A stretch of DNA of 64,000 bases, from NCBI RefSeq assembly GCF_000720455.1, contig NZ_JOAK01000028.1:1-64000 (forward strand). The letters are read 5' to 3'. The position numbers and the translations under genes were made by a program. The notes under the pieces were generated by a model. That model saw only the letters and a list, made by a program, of their open reading frames with translations, ran no database searches and was not told where the DNA came from. Shown in pieces: positions 56,113 through 64,000 of the stretch (its first letter is position 1; every line of letters begins with the position of its first letter). This DNA comes from Streptomyces virginiae. Lineage in GTDB: Bacteria > Actinomycetota > Actinomycetes > Streptomycetales > Streptomycetaceae.

Positions 56113-56997
56113 GTGAGGATCAAGCGCACCACCCGTAACAGGCTGCTCGCGGTGGCCACCGGCCTGGCCGCCGCCGCAGCGCTCGCCGCACCCACGGCGG
56201 CGAGCGCGGACCCCCAGGACGGCGGATTCAGCGCCGACCGGCTCGCCTCGGCCGGCGCCTCCGTCCTGCGCGCCGACGTCGCGGGCACCGCCTGGCACGC
56301 CGACCCCGCCACCGGAACCCTCGTGGTCTCCGCCGACTCCACCGTCTCCGCCGCCGCCATCGCGAGAATCAAGCGCGAGGCCGGAACCGAGGCGGGGGCG
56401 CTGCGCATCCAACGCATCCCCGGCAAGCTCACCAAACTGGCCTCCGGCGGCGACGCCATCTACGCCAACAGCTGGCGCTGTTCGCTCGGCTTCAACGTCC
56501 GCAGCGGCGCCAACTACTACGCCCTGACCGCCGGACACTGCACCGACGGCGCGGGCACCTGGTGGACCAACTCCGCCCGCACGAACGTCCTCGGCTCCAC
56601 CGCCGGGTCCAGCTTCCCGAACAACGACTACGGCCTCATCAAGTACGCCAGCAACACCCCCGCGCCCCCGGGGACCGTCGGCAGCCAGGACATCACCAGC
56701 GCCGTCAACGCGACGGTCAACATGTCCGTGACCCGGCGCGGCTCCACCACCGGCATCCACAGCGGCCGGGTCACCGGCCTCAACGCCACCGTCAACTACG
56801 GCGGCGGCGACGTCGTCTACGGCATGATCCGCACCAACGTGTGCGCCGAACCCGGCGACAGCGGCGGCCCGCTCTACTCGGGCACCCGCGCCGTCGGCCT
56901 CACCTCCGGCGGCAGCGGCAACTGCTCCTCGGGCGGCACCACCTTCTTCCAGCCCGTGGTCGAAGCCCTCAACGCCTACGGGGTCAGCGTCTACTGA
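56113..56997 (+). CDS. Secreted S1-family serine protease (streptogrisin-like)
   Basis: A 294-aa preproprotease. The signal peptide ends about ASA (residue ~33); a propeptide of ~75 residues follows. The mature part starts near [13 protein letters not shown]. The catalytic triad is visible: His in LTAGHC, Asp in NNDYGLIKY and Ser in [12 protein letters not shown]. The length and the conserved Cys pairs match streptogrisin A/B (chymotrypsin fold). GTG 56113 has a strong AGGAGG at 56100-56105. A terminator follows. Confidence 0.94.
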   Translation: MRIKRTTRNRLLAVATGLAAAAALAAPTAASADPQDGGFSADRLASAGASVLRADVAGTAWHADPATGTLVVSADSTVSAAAIARIKREAGTEAGALRIQRIPGKLTKLASGGDAIYANSWRCSLGFNVRSGANYYALTAGHCTDGAGTWWTNSARTNVLGSTAGSSFPNNDYGLIKYASNTPAPPGTVGSQDITSAVNATVNMSVTRRGSTTGIHSGRVTGLNATVNYGGGDVVYGMIRTNVCAEPGDSGGPLYSGTRAVGLTSGGSGNCSSGGTTFFQPVVEALNAYGVSVY

Positions 56998-57024
56998 CGA
57001 GTGTCCCGTGCGCCCCTGTCGGCA

Positions 57025-57063
57025 CCCTGGACGTCCTCCCGCCTTCTGGGAGGATGTCCAGGG
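57025..57063 (+). terminator. Terminator after the protease gene
   Basis: A 16-bp stem (57025-57040 with 57048-57063) with one G-U pair has a seven-base loop. It lies 27 bases after the protease stop and before the SLOG-like gene. Confidence 0.8.
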
Positions 57064-57095
57064 CGGCCGTGTCCTCGGGGGAAGCAGGTTCCTGC

Positions 57096-57575
57096 ATGAA
57101 ACGCATCGGCGTGACCGGGCACCGGTCCCTCCCCGACGCGGTGCTCGGCCATGTGGAGAGCGGCCTGCGGGCCGTACTGGGCGGCCACGAAGGGCCGCTG
57201 GAGGCCCTCTCCAGCCTCGCCGACGGCGCGGACCAGCTCTTCGCCGTCGTCGCGCTCGAGTGCGGCGCCGACCTGACCGTGGTGATCCCCAGCGAGGACT
57301 ACGAAGAGGCCTTCGAGGGCGCCGAGGCGCTCGACCGCTACCGGCGCCTCAGGCTGCGGGCCACGCAGGAGATCCGGATGGACTTCGCCCGTTCCACGGA
57401 CGAGGCCTACTACGCCGCCGGCACCTACATCGCCGACTCGTGCGACCGGCTCGTCGCCGTCTGGGACGGCCGGCCCGCCCGCGGGCACGGCGGCACCGCC
57501 GAGATCGTCGCCTACGCCCGGTCCCTGGGCAAGCCGGTCACCGTCCTGTGGTGCGAGGGCGTGTCCCGGGACTGA
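57096..57575 (+). CDS. SLOG-like (DprA/LOG superfamily) nucleotide-binding protein
   Basis: A 159-aa single-domain protein. MKRIGVTGHR is the glycine-rich first loop, LSSLADGADQLFAVVALECGADLTVVIPSEDY the second strand-helix unit, and VAVWDGRPARGHGGTAEIVAYARSLGKPV the third, the Rossmann-like layout of SLOG proteins. These are proposed sensors of nucleotide-derived signals or NAD metabolites and often partner TIR or SLATT effectors (family knowledge). Start ATG 57096 has GGGGGAAG upstream. It faces the SLATT-like gene with 51 bases between stops; a shared system is inference. Confidence 0.75.
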   Translation: MKRIGVTGHRSLPDAVLGHVESGLRAVLGGHEGPLEALSSLADGADQLFAVVALECGADLTVVIPSEDYEEAFEGAEALDRYRRLRLRATQEIRMDFARSTDEAYYAAGTYIADSCDRLVAVWDGRPARGHGGTAEIVAYARSLGKPVTVLWCEGVSRD

Positions 57576-57626
57576 CCCACGCCCTCCACCACCGACACCG
57601 TCGCCGTCGACGCCGCCGTCCCCGGC

Positions 57627-58535
57627 TCAACTGCTGTGCCGGACCAGCCAGTCCGTGTGCTGCGGCGAGACGTACCGCTCGGTCTCGTACACCGAGGACG
57701 GCCACTGCGACTCGGTGATGGTCGTCTGCATCACGACCATCATCGCCGCCAGGTCCTGCTCGATCAGGGTGTGCGCCTCGATCAGCGGATGGTGGCGGCG
57801 CACCTCGTTCCAGGCGATACCGGCCGCCGCCGCCGTGCTCAGCAGCCCCGTCAGACCCGCCCCCGGACCCGAACCGAACGCCCGCAGCACGGCGAACAGC
57901 AGCGCCACGCAGGTCAGCAGGACGATCGTCCACGACCACAGGTGCGTCGCCCGCCGGGACACCTCCGTCCGCCGCCGGTACCAGTTGCGCTGTTCGATCA
58001 GCCGGTCCCGGACGTACGTCTCCCGCCGCACGTGGTAGTCCTTGCCGCGCAGCCGCTGCATCGCCCCGGTGATCTCCGCGCCCTCCGGCACGGTGCCGGC
58101 CGTCCGCGGATCGTCCCAGCCCATCTTGCGCAGCTCGGCCAGTCCCGCTTCCAGCCGTGTCCGGTACGTCTCCCCGGGATCGGCCACGTCACTGCCGAAC
58201 GGCGCCCCGTGCACCGCGTACCGCCAGGCCAGGGACTTGATGAACTCGGCGGCGCTGCGGTTGAGCTGCCACTGCGGGCGGGCCCGGCGCCGGGTCGCCC
58301 GCATGCCCACGGCCAGCACCCCCGCGTAACCGAGCACGCTCAGCAGCCCGAAGAGGTGCAGCGAACCGAGCTCGGGCCCGGGCGGCAGCGCCGCCGCGCC
58401 CGCGGCCACGACGAGCAGCAGCAGCTGGGTCCTCGTCGCCTGGGCGGACTCCCGCTGCCGGGAGACCGCCGTGCGGTCCGTGTGGTGGAAGAGGACCGGC
58501 AGGTCCTCGTTTCGAAAGGTCATGCTGTCGGTCAC
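57627..58535 (-). CDS. SLATT/DUF4231-like membrane protein
   Basis: A 302-aa protein with two pairs of hydrophobic helices: one near residues 36-77, one near 196-238, separated by a charged helical region with coiled-coil character. That doubled 2TM layout, and segments such as QRNWYRRRTEVSRRATHLWSW, fit the DUF4231/SLATT group, thought to form pores or membrane effectors of nucleotide-signalled immunity. GTG 58535 has AGGGGGG upstream; ATG 58523 is an alternative. It lies 64 bases after fxsT, with a hairpin between. Confidence 0.75.
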   Translation of the reverse strand: MTDSMTFRNEDLPVLFHHTDRTAVSRQRESAQATRTQLLLLVVAAGAAALPPGPELGSLHLFGLLSVLGYAGVLAVGMRATRRRARPQWQLNRSAAEFIKSLAWRYAVHGAPFGSDVADPGETYRTRLEAGLAELRKMGWDDPRTAGTVPEGAEITGAMQRLRGKDYHVRRETYVRDRLIEQRNWYRRRTEVSRRATHLWSWTIVLLTCVALLFAVLRAFGSGPGAGLTGLLSTAAAAGIAWNEVRRHHPLIEAHTLIEQDLAAMMVVMQTTITESQWPSSVYETERYVSPQHTDWLVRHSS

Positions 58536-58562
58536 AACGCCCCCCTGATGTCGGGTGGCGGG

Positions 58563-58587
58563 CGGCGGGGGCCGGTGGCCCCCGCCG
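58563..58587 (-). terminator. Hairpin between fxsT and the SLATT-like gene
   Basis: An 11-bp perfect stem (58563-58573 with 58577-58587) with loop GGT lies in the 64-base gap. It may attenuate transcription, giving less SLATT-like protein than FxsT. Confidence 0.55.
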
Positions 58588-58599
58588 TCCTCCGTCGGA

Positions 58600-61500
58600 T
58601 CACACGGCGAGGGGCTCCAGGTCCCGGTGGACCCGCCGCTCGTCACGGGCGTACCGGGTGAGGCTGTGGTCCTCACCGAGCAGCCGGGTCAGCTCGGACA
58701 CCACCTCGGCGCGCAGCCGGGCCGCCTCCTCCTTGCGGCCCATCGAGTCCAGGCTGATCGCCATGTTGGAGCTGCTCGCCAGGGTCTCCGGATGGTGCGC
58801 GCCGAGCGCCTCGCGCAGCCGCAGCACGGCGAGCCGCTCCAGCTCCAGGGCCCCCTCCGGATCGCCCAGGTCCGCCCGGGCGTTGGCCAGGTTGAGGTGG
58901 GCGAAGACCGTGTGCGGGTGGTTGTCGCCCAGGACGTCCCGCATCCCCCGGATCGTCTGCCGCAGCATCGCCTCCGCCGGCTCCGCCGAGCCCGTGCCCC
59001 AGTGGAAGACCGCCAGGTTGTTCACGGCCGCCAGCGTGTACGGGTGCCGCTCGCCCGGGACCTTCATGTACTCGTCGACCACCTCCTGCGCCAGGTCCCG
59101 CGCGCCGCCCGGGTCCCCGGTCGCGAACAGGTCCGACGCCAGGTTCAGTTCGCAGGAGAGCAGGTCCGGGTTGACCGACGTGTACTTGGCCCGGTAGCGG
59201 GCCCGGGTGGCCGTCGTCAGCCGCAGCGCGTCCTCCAGCTGGCCCGCCCGGCGCAGCGACACCGCCAGGTTCTTCGCGGCCGACAGGGTGCCCGGGAACG
59301 CCCGGCCCAGCGTCCGCTTGTAGATCTCGTACGTCCGGCTCAGCAGCTGCACCGAGTCCTCGTACCGGCCCACCTCGCGCAGGTCGCGGGCCAGGTTCTG
59401 CGCGGACGACAGGGTGTACGGGTGCTCCGGGCCGAGCACCTCCGTGCGCAGGTCGTACACCTCCTGGTCGATCTCACGGGCTCTGGTGTACTGGCCCACC
59501 AGCCGCAGGTTCAGCGCCAGGTTGTTCGCCGCCGCCAGCGTGCGCGGGTGCGCCTCGTGGAAGATCTGGCTGAACCCCTCGTGCGCGTCGGTCGCCAGCT
59601 CCATCGCCTGCCCGTACTGGCCCAGCGCCCCCAGCGTGTTGGCCAGACCGCTCATGGTCATGTACGTGTGCGGGTGCGAGGGGCCCAGCACCGCCCGCTG
59701 CCGCTCCAGCGTGACCTCGTCCAGCTCCTTCGCCTCCACGAACCGGCCCTGCGAGCGCAGGATGTTCGACAGGTGGAAGCGCAGGTACAGGTACTGGAGG
59801 TCGTCGTTGCCCAGCATCTCCTTCCACGCCTCGCGCAGCTCCTCGCCCAGCTGGTAGGCGGCCTTGAAATCGCCGCGCTTCCAGAGGTAGCGGACCCGGT
59901 CGATCAGCAGCCTGCGCGTCTCCGGTTCCTTGCAGTACCGGGCCTCGGACGGCGTGAGGTGCGACCAGATGGTGTTGAACCGCGGCCACGTCTCCGGGTT
60001 GTCGATCGGCTCGTCGTCGTCCGGCCGGGCCCCGGCCAGGATCCGGTGGACGGCGTGCCGGGCCTCCCGCTGGTCCTCCTCCGGCATCTGCGAGCGGATC
60101 ACCGCCTGCACCAGCCGGTGCACCTGGATGCTGTTGCTGACCTGGTCGACCTTGGCCAGAGCGAACCGGCCGATCTCCCGGATCACCCGCCCCAGCACCA
60201 GCTTCTCCTGGAGCGAGGCGTCGTACGGCTTGAGGGCGTCGATCATCTCCTTGCTGTACAGCAGGTTCGCCGAGATCGGCTCGGGCGCCAGGAACGCGCA
60301 CAGCTGGAGCAGCCGTACGGCGGCCGGGGAACGCGACTGGAGCCGTTCTATGGAGATGTTCCAGGTGGCGGCCACCGGCTCCGGATATCCGGGCGGCTGG
60401 TTCAGCCCCAGGACGCTCGCCGCCTGCTGGGCCAGCTGCTCGATGTACGCGGCCACCGGGGTCGCGGTCTCCGCGATCCAGGCGCCCGCCTGCTCGACGG
60501 CCAGCGGCAGGTCGCCCACCGCGATCGCCACCTGCTCGGCGTCCTCCTTGCTGAGCCCGGGGGCCCGGCGCTGGAGGTGCTCGATGGACTCCTCGCGCAG
60601 GAACACGTCCACCGGGAGCGCGTCACCGTACTGCGACCAGGACTGGTTGCGGGACGTCACCAGCACATGGCCCGGACCACCCGGCGGGAAGAACCGCTTG
60701 AGGGTCTCGGGATCGTCGGCGTTGTCGAAGACCAGCAGCCAGCGGGAGGACGGCACCCCGCGCCGCAGCAGGTCGATCGCCTCCTGGGAGGCGGCCGCCA
60801 TGTCCTCGCCCGTCTGCGCGCCCAGCCGTACGGCCAGCTCCGCGAGGGCCGCGACCACGTCGTCGGTCTGCTCCGAGGAGATCCACCACACCAGGTCGTA
60901 GTCGGCCATGAACCGGTGCACGTACTCCAGCGCCACCTGGGTCTTGCCGACGCCGCCGAGACCGAACAGGGTCTGCGGCTGCGGCAGGACCACGGCCATG
61001 CCGCCGCCGAGCTGGTCGCGCATCCGCTCCAGCACGATGCTGCGACCGGTGAACCCAGGGTTGCGGGGCGGCGCGTTCCAGATCTTGGGGACGGTCCCCG
61101 GGAAGCGCGGGCCGGGCTGCGAGGCGCTCGCCACGCTGTCGGGCAGGGCCATGGGCCGCTCCACCGCGCGCAGCAGCGCGGCCGTGGCGTGCACCTCGTC
61201 GAGCCGGAAGAGGTCCACCGGGTTGCGGTCGATGTACGGCGTGGCGAGCCGTACGTCACCCACCCTCAGCGGCACCAGTTGGCGCCGGCCCCCGGTGGGG
61301 TCCTCGGCGGCCGCCCGCTCCCACACGTCCACGGCCCGCGTGGACTTCAGGTACGCCGTGGACAGCAGCACCACGGTCCGGGCGGCGGTGTCGATGCTGA
61401 TGCCCGTGCCACCGCCCAGCGTGTCCCCGGCGGAAGCCGGGCCGCCCGCCGCGGGCCGCTCGGCCGAGACGTCCTTGGGCACCACCCGGAAGCCGGCCCG

Positions 61501-62598
61501 GGTCAGCACCGACTCGATCCAGTCGGCCCACATCCGGTTCTCGGCGACGTAGGACAGGAACAGGTCCGCCGGCAGCGCCGGGCGGCGCCGGGTGAACGCG
61601 TCCCTGATGCGCAGGCGGACCTCCTCGCCGATGGCGGGCATGGAGGTGATCTCGCCCTCGGTGACCACGGCGGTCAGCCGTTCGAACGCGGAGAGCAGGG
61701 AGTTGGTCAGACCCGCTTCGTCGCCGAAGGTGGCCAGCGTCTCCTCGTAGGCGTAGTAGGGCCGGTACGGGATCTCCACCGCGCCCCAGTAGGAGGTCAG
61801 CTCGTCCCCCACCAGGCCGCCGGGGAACCGGTCGAACTTGATCCTGGCCAGCGCCCGGCCCGCGTCCGCCTTCTCCTTCTCGCCCTCGTCGATCCGCATC
61901 GGGACCGGGTAGATCTTGATGCCTCGGTCGTTGAACCGCTCGTCGATCTGGCGGGCGACGGACGCGGCGCCGTCGATGGACTGGTCGGACAGCGTGAAGC
62001 AGTCCACCAGGACGTCCGGCAGGTGCACGGTGCAGATGTCCGCGATGTCGGACAGGCCGGTACGGCTGTCGATCAGGACGTAGTCGTAGTTGCTCTTCAT
62101 GTCCGCGCGTAAGGCGTCGAAGAAGAGCCCGCCGCCGAGCCGGTCGTAGAAGTTGTCCCAGTCGAAGGTGGACACGGTCGCGGAGTACTCGCGGTTCTGC
62201 CGGCCCGCCGAGACGAAGTCCAGGGTGCCGCCGTCCGGGAACTCCCAGCCCAGCGTCTCCGGAGTGAGCGAGACGGCGTGCGGCTGTATCCGCGCGTAGT
62301 CCTTGTGCCAGTCGTCCGCGCGCGTCACCGGACTGGTGGCGGCCCACGCGTACTCGCTGATCAGGTCGATGACCCCGGTGGTGGCCCCGAGCGTGGACGG
62401 GTCCAGGAACGGGTGGAAGAAGCGGTGCAGGCCCGGGGCCTCCAGGTCCCAGTCCACCGCCAGGACCCGCTTGCCGTTGGCCGCCAGGATCCAGGCGGTG
62501 TTGGCCAGCGCCATGGTGCGGCCCGTGCCGCCCTTGTACGAATAGAAGGTGACGATGCGTCCGTCACGGCCGTCCCTGCTGTCACGACTCGCTGTCAT
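58600..62598 (-). CDS. fxsT: FxsT: ParA-TIR-NB-ARC-TPR protein of the FxSxx-COOH system
   Basis: A 1332-aa protein with four modules. Residues ~15-310 form a ParA/MinD-like ATPase (YKGGTGRTMALANTA; AVDWDLEAPG; IDSRTGLSD). Residues ~340-470 are a TIR-like domain (LFLSYVAENRMWADWIESVL). Residues ~520-830 are NB-ARC: P-loop GLGGVGKTQVALEYVH (~549), Walker B WLLVFDNADD (~626). Residues ~880-1332 are tetratricopeptide repeats. This architecture and its place directly after fxsC match the protein named FxsT in FxSxx-COOH systems. The ATG overlaps fxsC by 17 bases, with GGGGGGA as ribosome-binding site. Role in the system is not established. Confidence 0.88.
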   Translation of the reverse strand: MTASRDSRDGRDGRIVTFYSYKGGTGRTMALANTAWILAANGKRVLAVDWDLEAPGLHRFFHPFLDPSTLGATTGVIDLISEYAWAATSPVTRADDWHKDYARIQPHAVSLTPETLGWEFPDGGTLDFVSAGRQNREYSATVSTFDWDNFYDRLGGGLFFDALRADMKSNYDYVLIDSRTGLSDIADICTVHLPDVLVDCFTLSDQSIDGAASVARQIDERFNDRGIKIYPVPMRIDEGEKEKADAGRALARIKFDRFPGGLVGDELTSYWGAVEIPYRPYYAYEETLATFGDEAGLTNSLLSAFERLTAVVTEGEITSMPAIGEEVRLRIRDAFTRRRPALPADLFLSYVAENRMWADWIESVLTRAGFRVVPKDVSAERPAAGGPASAGDTLGGGTGISIDTAARTVVLLSTAYLKSTRAVDVWERAAAEDPTGGRRQLVPLRVGDVRLATPYIDRNPVDLFRLDEVHATAALLRAVERPMALPDSVASASQPGPRFPGTVPKIWNAPPRNPGFTGRSIVLERMRDQLGGGMAVVLPQPQTLFGLGGVGKTQVALEYVHRFMADYDLVWWISSEQTDDVVAALAELAVRLGAQTGEDMAAASQEAIDLLRRGVPSSRWLLVFDNADDPETLKRFFPPGGPGHVLVTSRNQSWSQYGDALPVDVFLREESIEHLQRRAPGLSKEDAEQVAIAVGDLPLAVEQAGAWIAETATPVAAYIEQLAQQAASVLGLNQPPGYPEPVAATWNISIERLQSRSPAAVRLLQLCAFLAPEPISANLLYSKEMIDALKPYDASLQEKLVLGRVIREIGRFALAKVDQVSNSIQVHRLVQAVIRSQMPEEDQREARHAVHRILAGARPDDDEPIDNPETWPRFNTIWSHLTPSEARYCKEPETRRLLIDRVRYLWKRGDFKAAYQLGEELREAWKEMLGNDDLQYLYLRFHLSNILRSQGRFVEAKELDEVTLERQRAVLGPSHPHTYMTMSGLANTLGALGQYGQAMELATDAHEGFSQIFHEAHPRTLAAANNLALNLRLVGQYTRAREIDQEVYDLRTEVLGPEHPYTLSSAQNLARDLREVGRYEDSVQLLSRTYEIYKRTLGRAFPGTLSAAKNLAVSLRRAGQLEDALRLTTATRARYRAKYTSVNPDLLSCELNLASDLFATGDPGGARDLAQEVVDEYMKVPGERHPYTLAAVNNLAVFHWGTGSAEPAEAMLRQTIRGMRDVLGDNHPHTVFAHLNLANARADLGDPEGALELERLAVLRLREALGAHHPETLASSSNMAISLDSMGRKEEAARLRAEVVSELTRLLGEDHSLTRYARDERRVHRDLEPLAV

Positions 62599-63934
62599 CC
62601 GCGTCCCCCCGGTCGGTGTCGTTGCTGTCGTTGCCGTCGTTGTGGCCGCCGAACGTGTCGGGCGGGAAGGGCGCCGGCCGCGGGGCCGGAGGCCCGCTCA
62701 TCCCCATCGGCCCGAGCAGGCGCGGGCGTTCGGTGTGGGTGTTGCCGGCCGGCAGGTAGACCTGGGCGTGTCTGAGGAACTGCTGCGCCGCGGCCTCGAC
62801 CACCTGCGGCAGGATCTGGCCGAGGGTCTCCATGTTCGCCACCCCGTTGGCGGCGGCCCGGCAGGCCGCCCGGCCCTGGCCCATCTTGACGGGCAGGGTC
62901 TCCTCCAGCCGCCGCGCCAGCTCGATCTCCTTCGCGCGGCTCTGGTGGTCGTAGCGGTTCCACGGCACGACCACGTTGACCCACGGGCGGGACTCCTGGT
63001 CGAAGGCGGCCAGGCGCTGGCGGCGGTGCTCGTCCTCCACCACCCAGCGGTCGACGATCAGGATCTCCGGCCGGGTCGGCGGCTGCTTGCTGTCGTAGTG
63101 CCCGGCCTCGTCGTCGAAGGAGCCGATGCTGGTCTGGTAGTTGAGGTTCTTGACCAGGTCCTCGGCGACGTAGGCGATGGGCCGCTGGGCCACCGGGTGG
63201 TACGGGTTCCACTCCAGCGCGCTGTCCCCGTAGTACTCGGGGCTGCGGCCGTCCGGCAGATCGTGCCGGGAGGCGGCGGCCACGGTCACGTGCAGGGTGC
63301 GGGCGGGGCTGCTGCCCGTGGGACCGAAGGCGCTCGGCACACCCCGGTAGTCCAGTGGCCGGACGGGTTCGAGACGGACGGTCTCGGCGACCCGGACGAT
63401 GCGCTTGGCCAGCTCGTACACCGCCCGCTCGTACTGCTCGGCGTAACCGCGCAGTTTGATCAGCCCGTACAGCCCGTCGGTGACGTAGCGCTCGCCGAAG
63501 GTGTTGTGGTTGAACTGCAACCGCTCGGCGGGGCCGGGGAGTTGCGAAGGGGGGACCGGCACCCACAGCGCGGGCACGATCGCCTCGGCGGGCTGGTTGC
63601 TCAACGCCCCCTGATGGATCGCCCGCTGCGCGAAGGCGTACCACTCCTTGCCGCACATCTCACTGGCGAAGTACCGCGGCGAGAACAACGGGACGAAGAC
63701 CCGGCAGGTGGCGAGTGCCGCCCCGAGCCGTTCCGACCAGCCCTCGCCGCTGCGTATCTCCCGGTCCATGAAGCCGGCCTCGGCCCCGGCGGGAAGATCC
63801 GTCAGCGCCATGACATGACTGCAGAGATCACGGAACAGGCGCTCGACCCACATGTCGGGGTCGGGCCCCCCGGCCCCGAATCTCGGTGTATGCGCATAAC
63901 TGAGAAAAAAATACGGCTGCACTGATGCGGGCAC
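62582..63934 (-). CDS. fxsC: FxsC: TIR-like protein of the FxSxx-COOH system
   Basis: About 450 aa. Residues ~5-150 are TIR-like: QPYFFLSYAHTPRFG, FMDREIRSGEGWSERLGAALA and VFVPLFSPRYFASEMCGKEW. A C-terminal domain of ~300 residues (TLHVTVAAASRHDLPDG, then NPYHPVAQRPIAYVAEDL) matches the FxsC C-terminal family. The start is uncertain: GTG 63934 (used here), ATG 63973 or ATG 63994 are in frame, and the window ends six bases beyond the last. FxsA precursor peptide and FxsB radical-SAM enzyme would be expected upstream, outside the window. An acidic Asn/Asp-rich tail ends the protein. Confidence 0.85.
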   Translation of the reverse strand: MPASVQPYFFLSYAHTPRFGAGGPDPDMWVERLFRDLCSHVMALTDLPAGAEAGFMDREIRSGEGWSERLGAALATCRVFVPLFSPRYFASEMCGKEWYAFAQRAIHQGALSNQPAEAIVPALWVPVPPSQLPGPAERLQFNHNTFGERYVTDGLYGLIKLRGYAEQYERAVYELAKRIVRVAETVRLEPVRPLDYRGVPSAFGPTGSSPARTLHVTVAAASRHDLPDGRSPEYYGDSALEWNPYHPVAQRPIAYVAEDLVKNLNYQTSIGSFDDEAGHYDSKQPPTRPEILIVDRWVVEDEHRRQRLAAFDQESRPWVNVVVPWNRYDHQSRAKEIELARRLEETLPVKMGQGRAACRAAANGVANMETLGQILPQVVEAAAQQFLRHAQVYLPAGNTHTERPRLLGPMGMSGPPAPRPAPFPPDTFGGHNDGNDSNDTDRGDADDSES

Positions 63935-64000
63935 ACGCCCCCCGTCCCGAAGCTGCGAGCGAAGAAACATCATTCCGGAGCTGCTTCGCCACATCCCCTC

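Noticed and set aside
58555..62112. Plus-strand open frame of 1185 codons opposite fxsT
   Set aside because: FxsT has four recognisable domains on the minus strand; the plus frame encodes Arg/Val/Gln-rich sequence typical of an antisense shadow.

Overview
The window is a stretch of a high-GC actinobacterial chromosome, almost certainly Streptomyces or a close relative. The evidence is very high third-position GC, frequent GTG/TTG starts with four-base stop/start overlaps, an iron box of the DmdR type, a Tat-type Rieske lipoprotein, a SepF paralogue, an Rpf/LysM transglycosylase, a streptogrisin-like protease and an FxSxx-COOH locus. It opens in the 3' end of a 5S rRNA with its terminator. I saw no tRNA, insertion sequence, integrase, attachment site, CRISPR array or replication origin.

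1-12.6 kb: an RGG-repeat TPR protein, a DUF1015 protein, a HAD-IIA phosphatase, an iron-box-controlled siderophore ABC importer (two permeases and an ATPase, no binding protein), an SCP2-like protein, then tlyA-nadK and recN. 12.6-20 kb: a glycosyltransferase, a large intergenic region built from two opposed arrays of 48- and 50-bp repeats, and three minus-strand genes (PucR regulator, FAD oxidoreductase, GH15 glucoamylase-like protein). 20-31.5 kb: core genes pyrG, a Nudix ADP-ribose hydrolase, a STAND/TPR protein, ald, and a chromosome-organisation operon: ParA-like ATPase, a small basic protein with a ribbon-helix-helix-like end, scpA, scpB and an RluB-type pseudouridine synthase.

31.5-36.4 kb is an NAD island. 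A palindromic operator precedes pnuC-nadR-nrtR, which runs by stop/start overlap into an ADP-ribosylglycohydrolase and a RlaP-type nucleotidyltransferase; a second RlaP-type gene lies convergent. NAD precursor uptake, NAD synthesis, the Nudix repressor, ADP-ribose removal and RNA-repair-like nucleotidyl transfer are therefore physically joined. 36.5-47 kb: Rieske lipoprotein, DUF952, DUF937, tyrA, cmk-plsC-der, two proteins of unknown function, an Rpf/LysM wall hydrolase with a repeat tail that decays into about 800 bp of non-coding higher-order repeats, and a WYL regulator.

47-57 kb: PAP2 phosphatase, PIG-V-like mannosyltransferase, DHA2 MFS exporter, glutaryl-CoA-type acyl-CoA dehydrogenase, sepF, a DUF5685-like protein with an extremely Cys-rich tail, a 1.1-kb stretch without a convincing gene, and a streptogrisin-type protease. 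57-64 kb is the most unusual part: a SLOG-like nucleotide sensor facing a minus-strand operon of fxsC (TIR-like), fxsT (ParA-TIR-NB-ARC-TPR, 1332 aa) and a SLATT/DUF4231-like membrane protein. The peptide precursor fxsA and radical-SAM enzyme fxsB expected for this system would lie beyond base 64000. The mix of a peptide-modification locus with TIR, SLOG and SLATT modules suggests a signalling or conflict system.

Many single genes in the window carry a TANNNT -10 hexamer ending only 6-8 bases before the start codon and no Shine-Dalgarno sequence, so leaderless transcription looks common here.
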